This document shows, one piece after another, positions 1-18,000 of a DNA stretch of 64,000 bases. The position numbers and the translations under genes were made by a program. How positions within the stretch are numbered: position 1 is the stretch's first letter; every line of letters starts with the position of its first letter. Origin of the DNA: Neocallimastix lanati (nom. inval.) (Eukaryota > Neocallimastigomycota > Neocallimastigomycetes > Neocallimastigales > Neocallimastigaceae); NCBI GenBank assembly GCA_016946835.1, contig JACVTC010000218.1:89001-153000 (forward strand), given 5' to 3'. The notes under the pieces were generated by a model that did not search any database, was not told the origin of the DNA, and worked only from the letters and a program-made list of their open reading frames with translations.

Positions 1-3000
1 AATGTAAATAAAAATGAATATATATATGTTAAATATAGAGAATGTAAATAAAAATGAATATATATATGTTAAATATAGAGAATGTAAATAAAAATGAATA
101 TATATATGTTAAATATAGAGAATGTAAATAAAAATGAATATATATATGTTAAATATAGAGAATGTAAATAAAAATGAATATATATATGTTAAATATAGAG
201 AATGTAAATAAAAATGAATATATATATGTTAAATATAGAGAATGTAAATAAAAATGAATATATATATGTTAAATATAGAGAATGTAAATAAAAATGAATA
301 TATATATGTTAAATATAGAGAATGTAAATAAAAATGAATATATATATGTTAAATATAGAGAATGTAAATAAAAATGAATATATATATGTTAAATATAGAG
401 AATGTAAATAAAAATGAATATATATATGTTAAATATAGAGAATGTAAATAAAAATGAATATATATATGTTAAATATAGAGAATGTAAATAAAAATGAATA
501 TATATATGTTAAATATAGAGAATGTAAATAAAAATGAATATATATATGTTAAATATAGAGAATGTAAATAAAAATGAATATATATATGTTAAATATAGAG
601 AATGTAAATAAAAATGAATATATATATGTTAAATATAGAGAATGTAAATAAAAATGAATATATATATGTTAAATATAGAGAATGTAAATAAAAATGAATA
701 TATATATGTTAAATATAGAGAATGTAAATAAAAATGAATATATATATGTTAAATATAGAGAATGTAAATAAAAATGAATATATATATGTTAAATATAGAG
801 AATGTAAATAAAAATGAATATATATATGTTAAATATAGAGAATGTAAATAAAAATGAATATATATATGTTAAATATAGAGAATGTAAATAAAAATGAATA
901 TATATATGTTAAATATAGAGAATGTAAATAAAAATGAATATATATATGTTAAATATAGAGAATGTAAATAAAAATGAATATATATATGTTAAATATAGAG
1001 AATGTAAATAAAAATGAATATATATATGTTAAATATAGAGAATGTAAATAAAAATGAATATATATATGTTAAATATAGAGAATGTAAATAAAAATGAATA
1101 TATATATGTTAAATATAGAGAATGTAAATAAAAATGAATATATATATGTTAAATATAGAGAATGTAAATAAAAATGAATATATATATGTTAAATATAGAG
1201 AATGTAAATAAAATGAATATATATATGTTAAATATAGAGAATGTAAATAAAAATGAATATATATATGTTAAATATAGAGAATGTAAATAAAAATGAATAT
1301 ATATATGTTAAATATAGAGAATGTAAATAAAAATGAATATATATATGTTAAATATAGAGAATGTAAATAAAAATGAATATATATATGTTAAATATAGAGA
1401 ATGTAAATAAAATGAATATATATATGTTAAATATAGAGAATGTAAATAAAAATGAATATATATATGTTAAATATAGAGAATGTAAATAAAATGAATATAT
1501 ATATGTTAAATATAGAGAATGTAAATAAAAATGAATATATATATGTTAAATATAGAGAATGTAAATAAAAATGAATATATATATGTTAAATATAGAGAAT
1601 GTAAATAAAAATGAATATATATATGTTAAATATAGAGAATGTAAATAAAAATGAATATATATATGTTAAATATAGAGAATGTAAATAAAAATGAATATAT
1701 ATATGTTAAATATAGAGAATGTAAATAAAAATGAATATATATATGTTAAATATAGAGAATGTAAATAAAAATGAATATATATATGTTAAATATAGAGAAT
1801 GTAAATAAAAATGAATATATATATGTTAAATATAGAGAATGTAAATAAAAATGAATATATATATGTTAAATATAGAGAATGTAAATAAAAATGAATATAT
1901 ATATGTTAAATATAGAGAATGTAAATAAAAATGAATATATATATGTTAAATATAGAGAATGTAAATAAAAATGAATATATATATGTTAAATATAGAGAAT
2001 GTAAATAAAAATGAATATATATATGTTAAATATAGAGAATGTAAATAAAAATGAATATATATATGTTAAATATAGAGAATGTAAATAAAAATGAATATAT
2101 ATATGTTAAATATAGAGAATGTAAATAAAAATGAATATATATATGTTAAATATAGAGAATGTAAATAAAAATGAATATATATATGTTAAATATAGAGAAT
2201 GTAAATAAAAATGAATATATATATGTTAAATATAGAGAATGTAAATAAAAATGAATATATATATGTTAAATATAGAGAATGTAAATAAAATGAATATATA
2301 TATGTTAAATATAGAGAATGTAAATAAAATGAATATATATATGTTAAATATAGAGAATGTAAATAAAAATGAATATATATATGTTAAATATAGAGAATGT
2401 AAATAAAAATGAATATATATATGTTAAATATAGAGAATGTAAATAAAAATGAATATATATATGTTAAATATAGAGAATGTAAATAAAAATGAATATATAT
2501 ATGTTAAATATAGAGAATGTAAATAAAAATGAATATATATATGTTAAATATAGAGAATGTAAATAAAAATGAATATATATATGTTAAATATAGAGAATGT
2601 AAATAAAAATGAATATATATATGTTAAATATAGAGAATGTAAATAAAAATGAATATATATATGTTAAATATAGAGAATGTAAATAAAAATGAATATATAT
2701 ATGTTAAATATAGAGAATGTAAATAAAAATGAATATATATATGTTAAATATAGAGAATGTAAATAAAAATGAATATATATATGTTAAATATAGAGAATGT
2801 AAATAAAAATGAATATATATATGTTAAATATAGAGAATGTAAATAAAAATGAATATATATATGTTAAATATAGAGAATGTAAATAAAAATGAATATATAT
2901 ATGTTAAATATAGAGAATGTAAATAAAAATGAATATATATATGTTAAATATAGAGAATGTAAATAAAAATGAATATATATATGTTAAATATAGAGAATGT

Positions 3001-6000
3001 AAATAAAAATGAATATATATATGTTAAATATAGAGAATGTAAATAAAAATGAATATATATATGTTAAATATAGAGAATGTAAATAAAAATGAATATATAT
3101 ATGTTAAATATAGAGAATGTAAATAAAAATGAATATATATATGTTAAATATAGAGAATGTAAATAAAAATGAATATATATATGTTAAATATAGAGAATGT
3201 AAATAAAAATGAATATATATATGTTAAATATAGAGAATGTAAATAAAAATGAATATATATATGTTAAATATAGAGAATGTAAATAAAAATGAATATATAT
3301 ATGTTAAATATAGAGAATGTAAATAAAAATGAATATATATATGTTAAATATAGAGAATGTAAATAAAAATGAATATATATATGTTAAATATAGAGAATGT
3401 AAATAAAAATGAATATATATATGTTAAATATAGAGAATGTAAATAAAAATGAATATATATATGTTAAATATAGAGAATGTAAATAAAAATGAATATATAT
3501 ATGTTAAATATAGAGAATGTAAATAAAAATGAATATATATATGTTAAATATAGAGAATGTAAATAAAAATGAATATATATATGTTAAATATAGAGAATGT
3601 AAATAAAAATGAATATATATATGTTAAATATAGAGAATGTAAATAAAAATGAATATATATATGTTAAATATAGAGAATGTAAATAAAAATGAATATATAT
3701 ATGTTAAATATAGAGAATGTAAATAAAAATGAATATATATATGTTAAATATAGAGAATGTAAATAAAAATGAATATATATATGTTAAATATAGAGAATGT
3801 AAATAAAAATGAATATATATATGTTAAATATAGAGAATGTAAATAAAAATGAATATATATATGTTAAATATAGAGAATGTAAATAAAAATGAATATATAT
3901 ATGTTAAATATAGAGAATGTAAATAAAAATGAATATATATATGTTAAATATAGAGAATGTAAATAAAAATGAATATATATATGTTAAATATAGAGAATGT
4001 AAATAAAAATGAATATATATATGTTAAATATAGAGAATGTAAATAAAAATGAATATATATATGTTAAATATAGAGAATGTAAATAAAAATGAATATATAT
4101 ATGTTAAATATAGAGAATGTAAATAAAAATGAATATATATATGTTAAATATAGAGAATGTAAATAAAAATGAATATATATATGTTAAATATAGAGAATGT
4201 AAATAAAAATGAATATATATATGTTAAATATAGAGAATGTAAATAAAAATGAATATATATATGTTAAATATAGAGAATGTAAATAAAATGAATATATATA
4301 TGTTAAATATAGAGAATGTAAATAAAAATGAATATATATATGTTAAATATAGAGAATGTAAATAAAAATGAATATATATATGTTAAATATAGAGAATGTA
4401 AATAAAAATGAATATATATATGTTAAATATAGAGAATGTAAATAAAAATGAATATATATATGTTAAATATAGAGAATGTAAATAAAAATGAATATATATA
4501 TGTTAAATATAGAGAATGTAAATAAAAATGAATATATATATGTTAAATATAGAGAATGTAAATAAAAATGAATATATATATGTTAAATATAGAGAATGTA
4601 AATAAAAATGAATATATATATGTTAAATATAGAGAATGTAAATAAAAATGAATATATATATGTTAAATATAGAGAATGTAAATAAAAATGAATATATATA
4701 TGTTAAATATAGAGAATGTAATAAAATGAATATATATATGTTAAATATAGAGAATGTAAATAAAAATGAATATATATATGTTAAATATAGAGAATGTAAA
4801 TAAAATGAATATATATATGTTAAATATAGAGAATGTAAATAAAAATGAATATATATATGTTAAATATAGAGAATGTAAATAAAAATGAATATATATATGT
4901 TAAATATAGAGAATGTAAATAAAAATGAATATATATATGTTAAATATAGAGAATGTAAATAAAAATGAATATATATATGTTAAATATAGAGAATGTAAAT
5001 AAAAATGAATATATATATGTTAAATATAGAGAATGTAAATAAAAATGAATATATATATGTTAAATATAGAGAATGTAAATAAAAATGAATATATATATGT
5101 TAAATATAGAGAATGTAAATAAAAATGAATATATATATGTTAAATATAGAGAATGTAAATAAAAATGAATATATATATGTTAAATATAGAGAATGTAAAT
5201 AAAATGAATATATATATGTTAAATATAGAGAATGTAAATAAAAATGAATATATATATGTTAAATATAGAGAATGTAAATAAAAATGAATATATATATGTT
5301 AAATATAGAGAATGTAAATAAAAATGAATATATATATGTTAAATATAGAGAATGTAAATAAAAATGAATATATATATGTTAAATATAGAGAATGTAAATA
5401 AAAATGAATATATATATGTTAAATATAGAGAATGTAAATAAAAATGAATATATATATGTTAAATATAGAGAATGTAAATAAAAATGAATATATATATGTT
5501 AAATATAGAGAATGTAAATAAAAATGAATATATATATGTTAAATATAGAGAATGTAAATAAAAATGAATATATATATGTTAAATATAGAGAATGTAAATA
5601 AAAATGAATATATATATGTTAAATATAGAGAATGTAAATAAAAATGAATATATATATGTTAAATATAGAGAATGTAAATAAAAATGAATATATATATGTT
5701 AAATATAGAGAATGTAAATAAAAATGAATATATATATGTTAAATATAGAGAATGTAAATAAAAATGAATATATATATGTTAAATATAGAGAATGTAAATA
5801 AAAATGAATATATATATGTTAAATATAGAGAATGTAAATAAAAATGAATATATATATGTTAAATATAGAGAATGTAAATAAAATGAATATATATATGTTA
5901 AATATAGAGAATGTAAATAAAAATGAATATATATATGTTAAATATAGAGAATGTAAATAAAATGAATATATATATGTTAAATATAGAGAATGTAAATAAA

Positions 6001-9000
6001 ATGAATATATATATGTTAAATATAGAGAATGTAAATAAAAATGAATATATATATGTTAAATATAGAGAATGTAAATAAAAATGAATATATATATGTTAAA
6101 TATAGAGAATGTAAATAAAATGAATATATATATGTTAAATATAGAGAATGTAAATAAAATGAATATATATATGTTAAATATAGAGAATGTAAATAAAAAT
6201 GAATATATATATGTTAAATATAGAGAATGTAAATAAAAATGAATATATATATGTTAAATATAGAGAATGTAAATAAAAATGAATATATATATGTTAAATA
6301 TAGAGAATGTAAATAAAAATGAATATATATATGTTAAATATAGAGAATGTAAATAAAATGAATATATATATGTTAAATATAGAGAATGTAAATAAAAATG
6401 AATATATATATGTTAAATATAGAGAATGTAAATAAAAATGAATATATATATGTTAAATATAGAGAATGTAAATAAAATGAATATATATATGTTAAATATA
6501 GAGAATGTAAATAAAAATGAATATATATATGTTAAATATAGAGAATGTAAATAAAAATGAATATATATATGTTAAATATAGAGAATGTAAATAAAAATGA
6601 ATATATATATGTTAAATATAGAGAATGTAAATAAAAATGAATATATATATGTTAAATATAGAGAATGTAAATAAAAATGAATATATATATGTTAAATATA
6701 GAGAATGTAAATAAAATGAATATATATATGTTAAATATAGAGAATGTAAATAAAAATGAATATATATATGTTAAATATAGAGAATGTAAATAAAAATGAA
6801 TATATATATGTTAAATATAGAGAATGTAAATAAAAATGAATATATATATGTTAAATATAGAGAATGTAAATAAAAATGAATATATATATGTTAAATATAG
6901 AGAATGTAAATAAAAATGAATATATATATGTTAAATATAGAGAATGTAAATAAAAATGAATATATATATGTTAAATATAGAGAATGTAAATAAAAATGAA
7001 TATATATATGTTAAATATAGAGAATGTAAATAAAAATGAATATATATATGTTAAATATAGAGAATGTAAATAAAAATGAATATATATATGTTAAATATAG
7101 AGAATGTAAATAAAAATGAATATATATATGTTAAATATAGAGAATGTAAATAAAAATGAATATATATATGTTAAATATAGAGAATGTAAATAAAAATGAA
7201 TATATATATGTTAAATATAGAGAATGTAAATAAAAATGAATATATATATGTTAAATATAGAGAATGTAAATAAAAATGAATATATATATGTTAAATATAG
7301 AGAATGTAAATAAAAATGAATATATATATGTTAAATATAGAGAATGTAAATAAAAATGAATATATATATGTTAAATATAGAGAATGTAAATAAAAATGAA
7401 TATATATATGTTAAATATAGAGAATGTAAATAAAAATGAATATATATATGTTAAATATAGAGAATGTAAATAAAAATGAATATATATATGTTAAATATAG
7501 AGAATGTAAATAAAAATGAATATATATATGTTAAATATAGAGAATGTAAATAAAAATGAATATATATATGTTAAATATAGAGAATGTAAATAAAAATGAA
7601 TATATATATGTTAAATATAGAGAATGTAAATAAAAATGAATATATATATGTTAAATATAGAGAATGTAAATAAAAATGAATATATATATGTTAAATATAG
7701 AGAATGTAAATAAAAATGAATATATATATGTTAAATATAGAGAATGTAAATAAAAATGAATATATATATGTTAAATATAGAGAATGTAAATAAAAATGAA
7801 TATATATATGTTAAATATAGAGAATGTAAATAAAAATGAATATATATATGTTAAATATAGAGAATGTAAATAAAAATGAATATATATATGTTAAATATAG
7901 AGAATGTAAATAAAAATGAATATATATATGTTAAATATAGAGAATGTAAATAAAAATGAATATATATATGTTAAATATAGAGAATGTAAATAAAAATGAA
8001 TATATATATGTTAAATATAGAGAATGTAAATAAAAATGAATATATATATGTTAAATATAGAGAATGTAAATAAAAATGAATATATATATGTTAAATATAG
8101 AGAATGTAAATAAAAATGAATATATATATGTTAAATATAGAGAATGTAAATAAAAATGAATATATATATGTTAAATATAGAGAATGTAAATAAAAATGAA
8201 TATATATATGTTAAATATAGAGAATGTAAATAAAAATGAATATATATATGTTAAATATAGAGAATGTAAATAAAAATGAATATATATATGTTAAATATAG
8301 AGAATGTAAATAAAAATGAATATATATATGTTAAATATAGAGAATGTAAATAAAAATGAATATATATATGTTAAATATAGAGAATGTAAATAAAAATGAA
8401 TATATATATGTTAAATATAGAGAATGTAAATAAAAATGAATATATATATGTTAAATATAGAGAATGTAAATAAAAATGAATATATATATGTTAAATATAG
8501 AGAATGTAAATAAAAATGAATATATATATGTTAAATATAGAGAATGTAAATAAAAATGAATATATATATGTTAAATATAGAGAATGTAAATAAAAATGAA
8601 TATATATATGTTAAATATAGAGAATGTAAATAAAAATGAATATATATATGTTAAATATAGAGAATGTAAATAAAAATGAATATATATATGTTAAATATAG
8701 AGAATGTAAATAAAAATGAATATATATATGTTAAATATAGAGAATGTAAATAAAAATGAATATATATATGTTAAATATAGAGAATGTAAATAAAAATGAA
8801 TATATATATGTTAAATATAGAGAATGTAAATAAAAATGAATATATATATGTTAAATATAGAGAATGTAAATAAAAATGAATATATATATGTTAAATATAG
8901 AGAATGTAAATAAAAATGAATATATATATGTTAAATATAGAGAATGTAAATAAAAATGAATATATATATGTTAAATATAGAGAATGTAAATAAAAATGAA

Positions 9001-12000
9001 TATATATATGTTAAATATAGAGAATGTAAATAAAAATGAATATATATATGTTAAATATAGAGAATGTAAATAAAAATGAATATATATATGTTAAATATAG
9101 AGAATGTAAATAAAAATGAATATATATATGTTAAATATAGAGAATGTAAATAAAAATGAATATATATATGTTAAATATAGAGAATGTAAATAAAAATGAA
9201 TATATATATGTTAAATATAGAGAATGTAAATAAAAATGAATATATATATGTTAAATATAGAGAATGTAAATAAAAATGAATATATATATGTTAAATATAG
9301 AGAATGTAAATAAAAATGAATATATATATGTTAAATATAGAGAATGTAAATAAAAATGAATATATATATGTTAAATATAGAGAATGTAAATAAAAATGAA
9401 TATATATATGTTAAATATAGAGAATGTAAATAAAAATGAATATATATATGTTAAATATAGAGAATGTAAATAAAAATGAATATATATATGTTAAATATAG
9501 AGAATGTAAATAAAAATGAATATATATATGTTAAATATAGAGAATGTAAATAAAAATGAATATATATATGTTAAATATAGAGAATGTAAATAAAAATGAA
9601 TATATATATGTTAAATATAGAGAATGTAAATAAAAATGAATATATATATGTTAAATATAGAGAATGTAAATAAAAATGAATATATATATGTTAAATATAG
9701 AGAATGTAAATAAAAATGAATATATATATGTTAAATATAGAGAATGTAAATAAAAATGAATATATATATGTTAAATATAGAGAATGTAAATAAAAATGAA
9801 TATATATATGTTAAATATAGAGAATGTAAATAAAAATGAATATATATATGTTAAATATAGAGAATGTAAATAAAAATGAATATATATATGTTAAATATAG
9901 AGAATGTAAATAAAAATGAATATATATATGTTAAATATAGAGAATGTAAATAAAAATGAATATATATATGTTAAATATAGAGAATGTAAATAAAAATGAA
10001 TATATATATGTTAAATATAGAGAATGTAAATAAAAATGAATATATATATGTTAAATATAGAGAATGTAAATAAAAATGAATATATATATGTTAAATATAG
10101 AGAATGTAAATAAAAATGAATATATATATGTTAAATATAGAGAATGTAAATAAAAATGAATATATATATGTTAAATATAGAGAATGTAAATAAAAATGAA
10201 TATATATATGTTAAATATAGAGAATGTAAATAAAAATGAATATATATATGTTAAATATAGAGAATGTAAATAAAAATGAATATATATATGTTAAATATAG
10301 AGAATGTAAATAAAAATGAATATATATATGTTAAATATAGAGAATGTAAATAAAAATGAATATATATATGTTAAATATAGAGAATGTAAATAAAAATGAA
10401 TATATATATGTTAAATATAGAGAATGTAAATAAAAATGAATATATATATGTTAAATATAGAGAATGTAAATAAAAATGAATATATATATGTTAAATATAG
10501 AGAATGTAAATAAAAATGAATATATATATGTTAAATATAGAGAATGTAAATAAAAATGAATATATATATGTTAAATATAGAGAATGTAATAAAAATGAAT
10601 ATATATATGTTAAATATAGAGAATGTAAATAAAAATGAATATATATATGTTAAATATAGAGAATGTAAATAAAAATGAATATATATATGTTAAATATAGA
10701 GAATGTAAATAAAAATGAATATATATATGTTAAATATAGAGAATGTAAATAAAAATGAATATATATATGTTAAATATAGAGAATGTAAATAAAAATGAAT
10801 ATATATATGTTAAATATAGAGAATGTAAATAAAAATGAATATATATATGTTAAATATAGAGAATGTAAATAAAAATGAATATATATATGTTAAATATAGA
10901 GAATGTAAATAAAATGAATATATATATGTTAAATATAGAGAATGTAAATAAAAATGAATATATATATGTTAAATATAGAGAATGTAAATAAAAATGAATA
11001 TATATATGTTAAATATAGAGAATGTAAATAAAAATGAATATATATATGTTAAATATAGAGAATGTAAATAAAAATGAATATATATATGTTAAATATAGAG
11101 AATGTAAATAAAAATGAATATATATATGTTAAATATAGAGAATGTAAATAAAAATGAATATATATATGTTAAATATAGAGAATGTAAATAAAAATGAATA
11201 TATATATGTTAAATATAGAGAATGTAAATAAAAATGAATATATATATGTTAAATATAGAGAATGTAAATAAAAATGAATATATATATGTTAAATATAGAG
11301 AATGTAAATAAAAATGAATATATATATGTTAAATATAGAGAATGTAAATAAAAATGAATATATATATGTTAAATATAGAGAATGTAAATAAAAATGAATA
11401 TATATATGTTAAATATAGAGAATGTAAATAAAAATGAATATATATATGTTAAATATAGAGAATGTAAATAAAAATGAATATATATATGTTAAATATAGAG
11501 AATGTAAATAAAAATGAATATATATATGTTAAATATAGAGAATGTAAATAAAAATGAATATATATATGTTAAATATAGAGAATGTAAATAAAAATGAATA
11601 TATATATGTTAAATATAGAGAATGTAAATAAAAATGAATATATATATGTTAAATATAGAGAATGTAAATAAAAATGAATATATATATGTTAAATATAGAG
11701 AATGTAAATAAAAATGAATATATATATGTTAAATATAGAGAATGTAAATAAAAATGAATATATATATGTTAAATATAGAGAATGTAAATAAAAATGAATA
11801 TATATATGTTAAATATAGAGAATGTAAATAAAAATGAATATATATATGTTAAATATAGAGAATGTAAATAAAAATGAATATATATATGTTAAATATAGAG
11901 AATGTAAATAAAAATGAATATATATATGTTAAATATAGAGAATGTAAATAAAAATGAATATATATATGTTAAATATAGAGAATGTAAATAAAAATGAATA

Positions 12001-15000
12001 TATATATGTTAAATATAGAGAATGTAAATAAAAATGAATATATATATGTTAAATATAGAGAATGTAAATAAAAATGAATATATATATGTTAAATATAGAG
12101 AATGTAAATAAAAATGAATATATATATGTTAAATATAGAGAATGTAAATAAAAATGAATATATATATGTTAAATATAGAGAATGTAAATAAAAATGAATA
12201 TATATATGTTAAATATAGAGAATGTAAATAAAAATGAATATATATATGTTAAATATAGAGAATGTAAATAAAAATGAATATATATATGTTAAATATAGAG
12301 AATGTAAATAAAAATGAATATATATATGTTAAATATAGAGAATGTAAATAAAAATGAATATATATATGTTAAATATAGAGAATGTAAATAAAAATGAATA
12401 TATATATGTTAAATATAGAGAATGTAAATAAAAATGAATATATATATGTTAAATATAGAGAATGTAAATAAAAATGAATATATATATGTTAAATATAGAG
12501 AATGTAAATAAAAATGAATATATATATGTTAAATATAGAGAATGTAAATAAAAATGAATATATATATGTTAAATATAGAGAATGTAAATAAAAATGAATA
12601 TATATATGTTAAATATAGAGAATGTAAATAAAAATGAATATATATATGTTAAATATAGAGAATGTAAATAAAAATGAATATATATATGTTAAATATAGAG
12701 AATGTAAATAAAAATGAATATATATATGTTAAATATAGAGAATGTAAATAAAAATGAATATATATATGTTAAATATAGAGAATGTAAATAAAAATGAATA
12801 TATATATGTTAAATATAGAGAATGTAAATAAAAATGAATATATATATGTTAAATATAGAGAATGTAAATAAAAATGAATATATATATGTTAAATATAGAG
12901 AATGTAAATAAAAATGAATATATATATGTTAAATATAGAGAATGTAAATAAAAATGAATATATATATGTTAAATATAGAGAATGTAAATAAAAATGAATA
13001 TATATATGTTAAATATAGAGAATGTAAATAAAAATGAATATATATATGTTAAATATAGAGAATGTAAATAAAAATGAATATATATATGTTAAATATAGAG
13101 AATGTAAATAAAAATGAATATATATATGTTAAATATAGAGAATGTAAATAAAAATGAATATATATATGTTAAATATAGAGAATGTAAATAAAAATGAATA
13201 TATATATGTTAAATATAGAGAATGTAAATAAAAATGAATATATATATGTTAAATATAGAGAATGTAAATAAAAATGAATATATATATGTTAAATATAGAG
13301 AATGTAAATAAAAATGAATATATATATGTTAAATATAGAGAATGTAAATAAAAATGAATATATATATGTTAAATATAGAGAATGTAAATAAAAATGAATA
13401 TATATATGTTAAATATAGAGAATGTAAATAAAAATGAATATATATATGTTAAATATAGAGAATGTAAATAAAAATGAATATATATATGTTAAATATAGAG
13501 AATGTAAATAAAAATGAATATATATATGTTAAATATAGAGAATGTAAATAAAAATGAATATATATATGTTAAATATAGAGAATGTAAATAAAAATGAATA
13601 TATATATGTTAAATATAGAGAATGTAAATAAAAATGAATATATATATGTTAAATATAGAGAATGTAAATAAAAATGAATATATATATGTTAAATATAGAG
13701 AATGTAAATAAAAATGAATATATATATGTTAAATATAGAGAATGTAAATAAAAATGAATATATATATGTTAAATATAGAGAATGTAAATAAAAATGAATA
13801 TATATATGTTAAATATAGAGAATGTAAATAAAAATGAATATATATATGTTAAATATAGAGAATGTAAATAAAAATGAATATATATATGTTAAATATAGAG
13901 AATGTAAATAAAAATGAATATATATATGTTAAATATAGAGAATGTAAATAAAAATGAATATATATATGTTAAATATAGAGAATGTAAATAAAAATGAATA
14001 TATATATGTTAAATATAGAGAATGTAAATAAAAATGAATATATATATGTTAAATATAGAGAATGTAAATAAAAATGAATATATATATGTTAAATATAGAG
14101 AATGTAAATAAAAATGAATATATATATGTTAAATATAGAGAATGTAAATAAAAATGAATATATATATGTTAAATATAGAGAATGTAAATAAAAATGAATA
14201 TATATATGTTAAATATAGAGAATGTAAATAAAAATGAATATATATATGTTAAATATAGAGAATGTAAATAAAAATGAATATATATATGTTAAATATAGAG
14301 AATGTAAATAAAAATGAATATATATATGTTAAATATAGAGAATGTAAATAAAAATGAATATATATATGTTAAATATAGAGAATGTAAATAAAAATGAATA
14401 TATATATGTTAAATATAGAGAATGTAAATAAAAATGAATATATATATGTTAAATATAGAGAATGTAAATAAAAATGAATATATATATGTTAAATATAGAG
14501 AATGTAAATAAAAATGAATATATATATGTTAAATATAGAGAATGTAAATAAAAATGAATATATATATGTTAAATATAGAGAATGTAAATAAAAATGAATA
14601 TATATATGTTAAATATAGAGAATGTAAATAAAAATGAATATATATATGTTAAATATAGAGAATGTAAATAAAAATGAATATATATATGTTAAATATAGAG
14701 AATGTAAATAAAAATGAATATATATATGTTAAATATAGAGAATGTAAATAAAAATGAATATATATATGTTAAATATAGAGAATGTAAATAAAAATGAATA
14801 TATATATGTTAAATATAGAGAATGTAAATAAAAATGAATATATATATGTTAAATATAGAGAATGTAAATAAAAATGAATATATATATGTTAAATATAGAG
14901 AATGTAAATAAAAATGAATATATATATGTTAAATATAGAGAATGTAAATAAAAATGAATATATATATGTTAAATATAGAGAATGTAAATAAAAATGAATA

Positions 15001-18000
15001 TATATATGTTAAATATAGAGAATGTAAATAAAAATGAATATATATATGTTAAATATAGAGAATGTAAATAAAAATGAATATATATATGTTAAATATAGAG
15101 AATGTAAATAAAAATGAATATATATATGTTAAATATAGAGAATGTAAATAAAAATGAATATATATATGTTAAATATAGAGAATGTAAATAAAAATGAATA
15201 TATATATGTTAAATATAGAGAATGTAAATAAAAATGAATATATATATGTTAAATATAGAGAATGTAAATAAAAATGAATATATATATGTTAAATATAGAG
15301 AATGTAAATAAAAATGAATATATATATGTTAAATATAGAGAATGTAAATAAAAATGAATATATATATGTTAAATATAGAGAATGTAAATAAAAATGAATA
15401 TATATATGTTAAATATAGAGAATGTAAATAAAAATGAATATATATATGTTAAATATAGAGAATGTAAATAAAAATGAATATATATATGTTAAATATAGAG
15501 AATGTAAATAAAAATGAATATATATATGTTAAATATAGAGAATGTAAATAAAAATGAATATATATATGTTAAATATAGAGAATGTAAATAAAAATGAATA
15601 TATATATGTTAAATATAGAGAATGTAAATAAAAATGAATATATATATGTTAAATATAGAGAATGTAAATAAAAATGAATATATATATGTTAAATATAGAG
15701 AATGTAAATAAAAATGAATATATATATGTTAAATATAGAGAATGTAAATAAAAATGAATATATATATGTTAAATATAGAGAATGTAAATAAAAATGAATA
15801 TATATATGTTAAATATAGAGAATGTAAATAAAAATGAATATATATATGTTAAATATAGAGAATGTAAATAAAAATGAATATATATATGTTAAATATAGAG
15901 AATGTAAATAAAAATGAATATATATATGTTAAATATAGAGAATGTAAATAAAAATGAATATATATATGTTAAATATAGAGAATGTAAATAAAAATGAATA
16001 TATATATGTTAAATATAGAGAATGTAAATAAAAATGAATATATATATGTTAAATATAGAGAATGTAAATAAAAATGAATATATATATGTTAAATATAGAG
16101 AATGTAAATAAAAATGAATATATATATGTTAAATATAGAGAATGTAAATAAAAATGAATATATATATGTTAAATATAGAGAATGTAAATAAAAATGAATA
16201 TATATATGTTAAATATAGAGAATGTAAATAAAAATGAATATATATATGTTAAATATAGAGAATGTAAATAAAAATGAATATATATATGTTAAATATAGAG
16301 AATGTAAATAAAAATGAATATATATATGTTAAATATAGAGAATGTAAATAAAAATGAATATATATATGTTAAATATAGAGAATGTAAATAAAAATGAATA
16401 TATATATGTTAAATATAGAGAATGTAAATAAAAATGAATATATATATGTTAAATATAGAGAATGTAAATAAAAATGAATATATATATGTTAAATATAGAG
16501 AATGTAAATAAAAATGAATATATATATGTTAAATATAGAGAATGTAAATAAAAATGAATATATATATGTTAAATATAGAGAATGTAAATAAAAATGAATA
16601 TATATATGTTAAATATAGAGAATGTAAATAAAAATGAATATATATATGTTAAATATAGAGAATGTAAATAAAAATGAATATATATATGTTAAATATAGAG
16701 AATGTAAATAAAAATGAATATATATATGTTAAATATAGAGAATGTAAATAAAAATGAATATATATATGTTAAATATAGAGAATGTAAATAAAAATGAATA
16801 TATATATGTTAAATATAGAGAATGTAAATAAAAATGAATATATATATGTTAAATATAGAGAATGTAAATAAAAATGAATATATATATGTTAAATATAGAG
16901 AATGTAAATAAAAATGAATATATATATGTTAAATATAGAGAATGTAAATAAAAATGAATATATATATGTTAAATATAGAGAATGTAAATAAAAATGAATA
17001 TATATATGTTAAATATAGAGAATGTAAATAAAAATGAATATATATATGTTAAATATAGAGAATGTAAATAAAAATGAATATATATATGTTAAATATAGAG
17101 AATGTAAATAAAAATGAATATATATATGTTAAATATAGAGAATGTAAATAAAAATGAATATATATATGTTAAATATAGAGAATGTAAATAAAAATGAATA
17201 TATATATGTTAAATATAGAGAATGTAAATAAAAATGAATATATATATGTTAAATATAGAGAATGTAAATAAAAATGAATATATATATGTTAAATATAGAG
17301 AATGTAAATAAAAATGAATATATATATGTTAAATATAGAGAATGTAAATAAAAATGAATATATATATGTTAAATATAGAGAATGTAAATAAAAATGAATA
17401 TATATATGTTAAATATAGAGAATGTAAATAAAAATGAATATATATATGTTAAATATAGAGAATGTAAATAAAAATGAATATATATATGTTAAATATAGAG
17501 AATGTAAATAAAAATGAATATATATATGTTAAATATAGAGAATGTAAATAAAAATGAATATATATATGTTAAATATAGAGAATGTAAATAAAAATGAATA
17601 TATATATGTTAAATATAGAGAATGTAAATAAAAATGAATATATATATGTTAAATATAGAGAATGTAAATAAAAATGAATATATATATGTTAAATATAGAG
17701 AATGTAAATAAAAATGAATATATATATGTTAAATATAGAGAATGTAAATAAAAATGAATATATATATGTTAAATATAGAGAATGTAAATAAAAATGAATA
17801 TATATATGTTAAATATAGAGAATGTAAATAAAAATGAATATATATATGTTAAATATAGAGAATGTAAATAAAAATGAATATATATATGTTAAATATAGAG
17901 AATGTAAATAAAAATGAATATATATATGTTAAATATAGAGAATGTAAATAAAAATGAATATATATATGTTAAATATAGAGAATGTAAATAAAAATGAATA

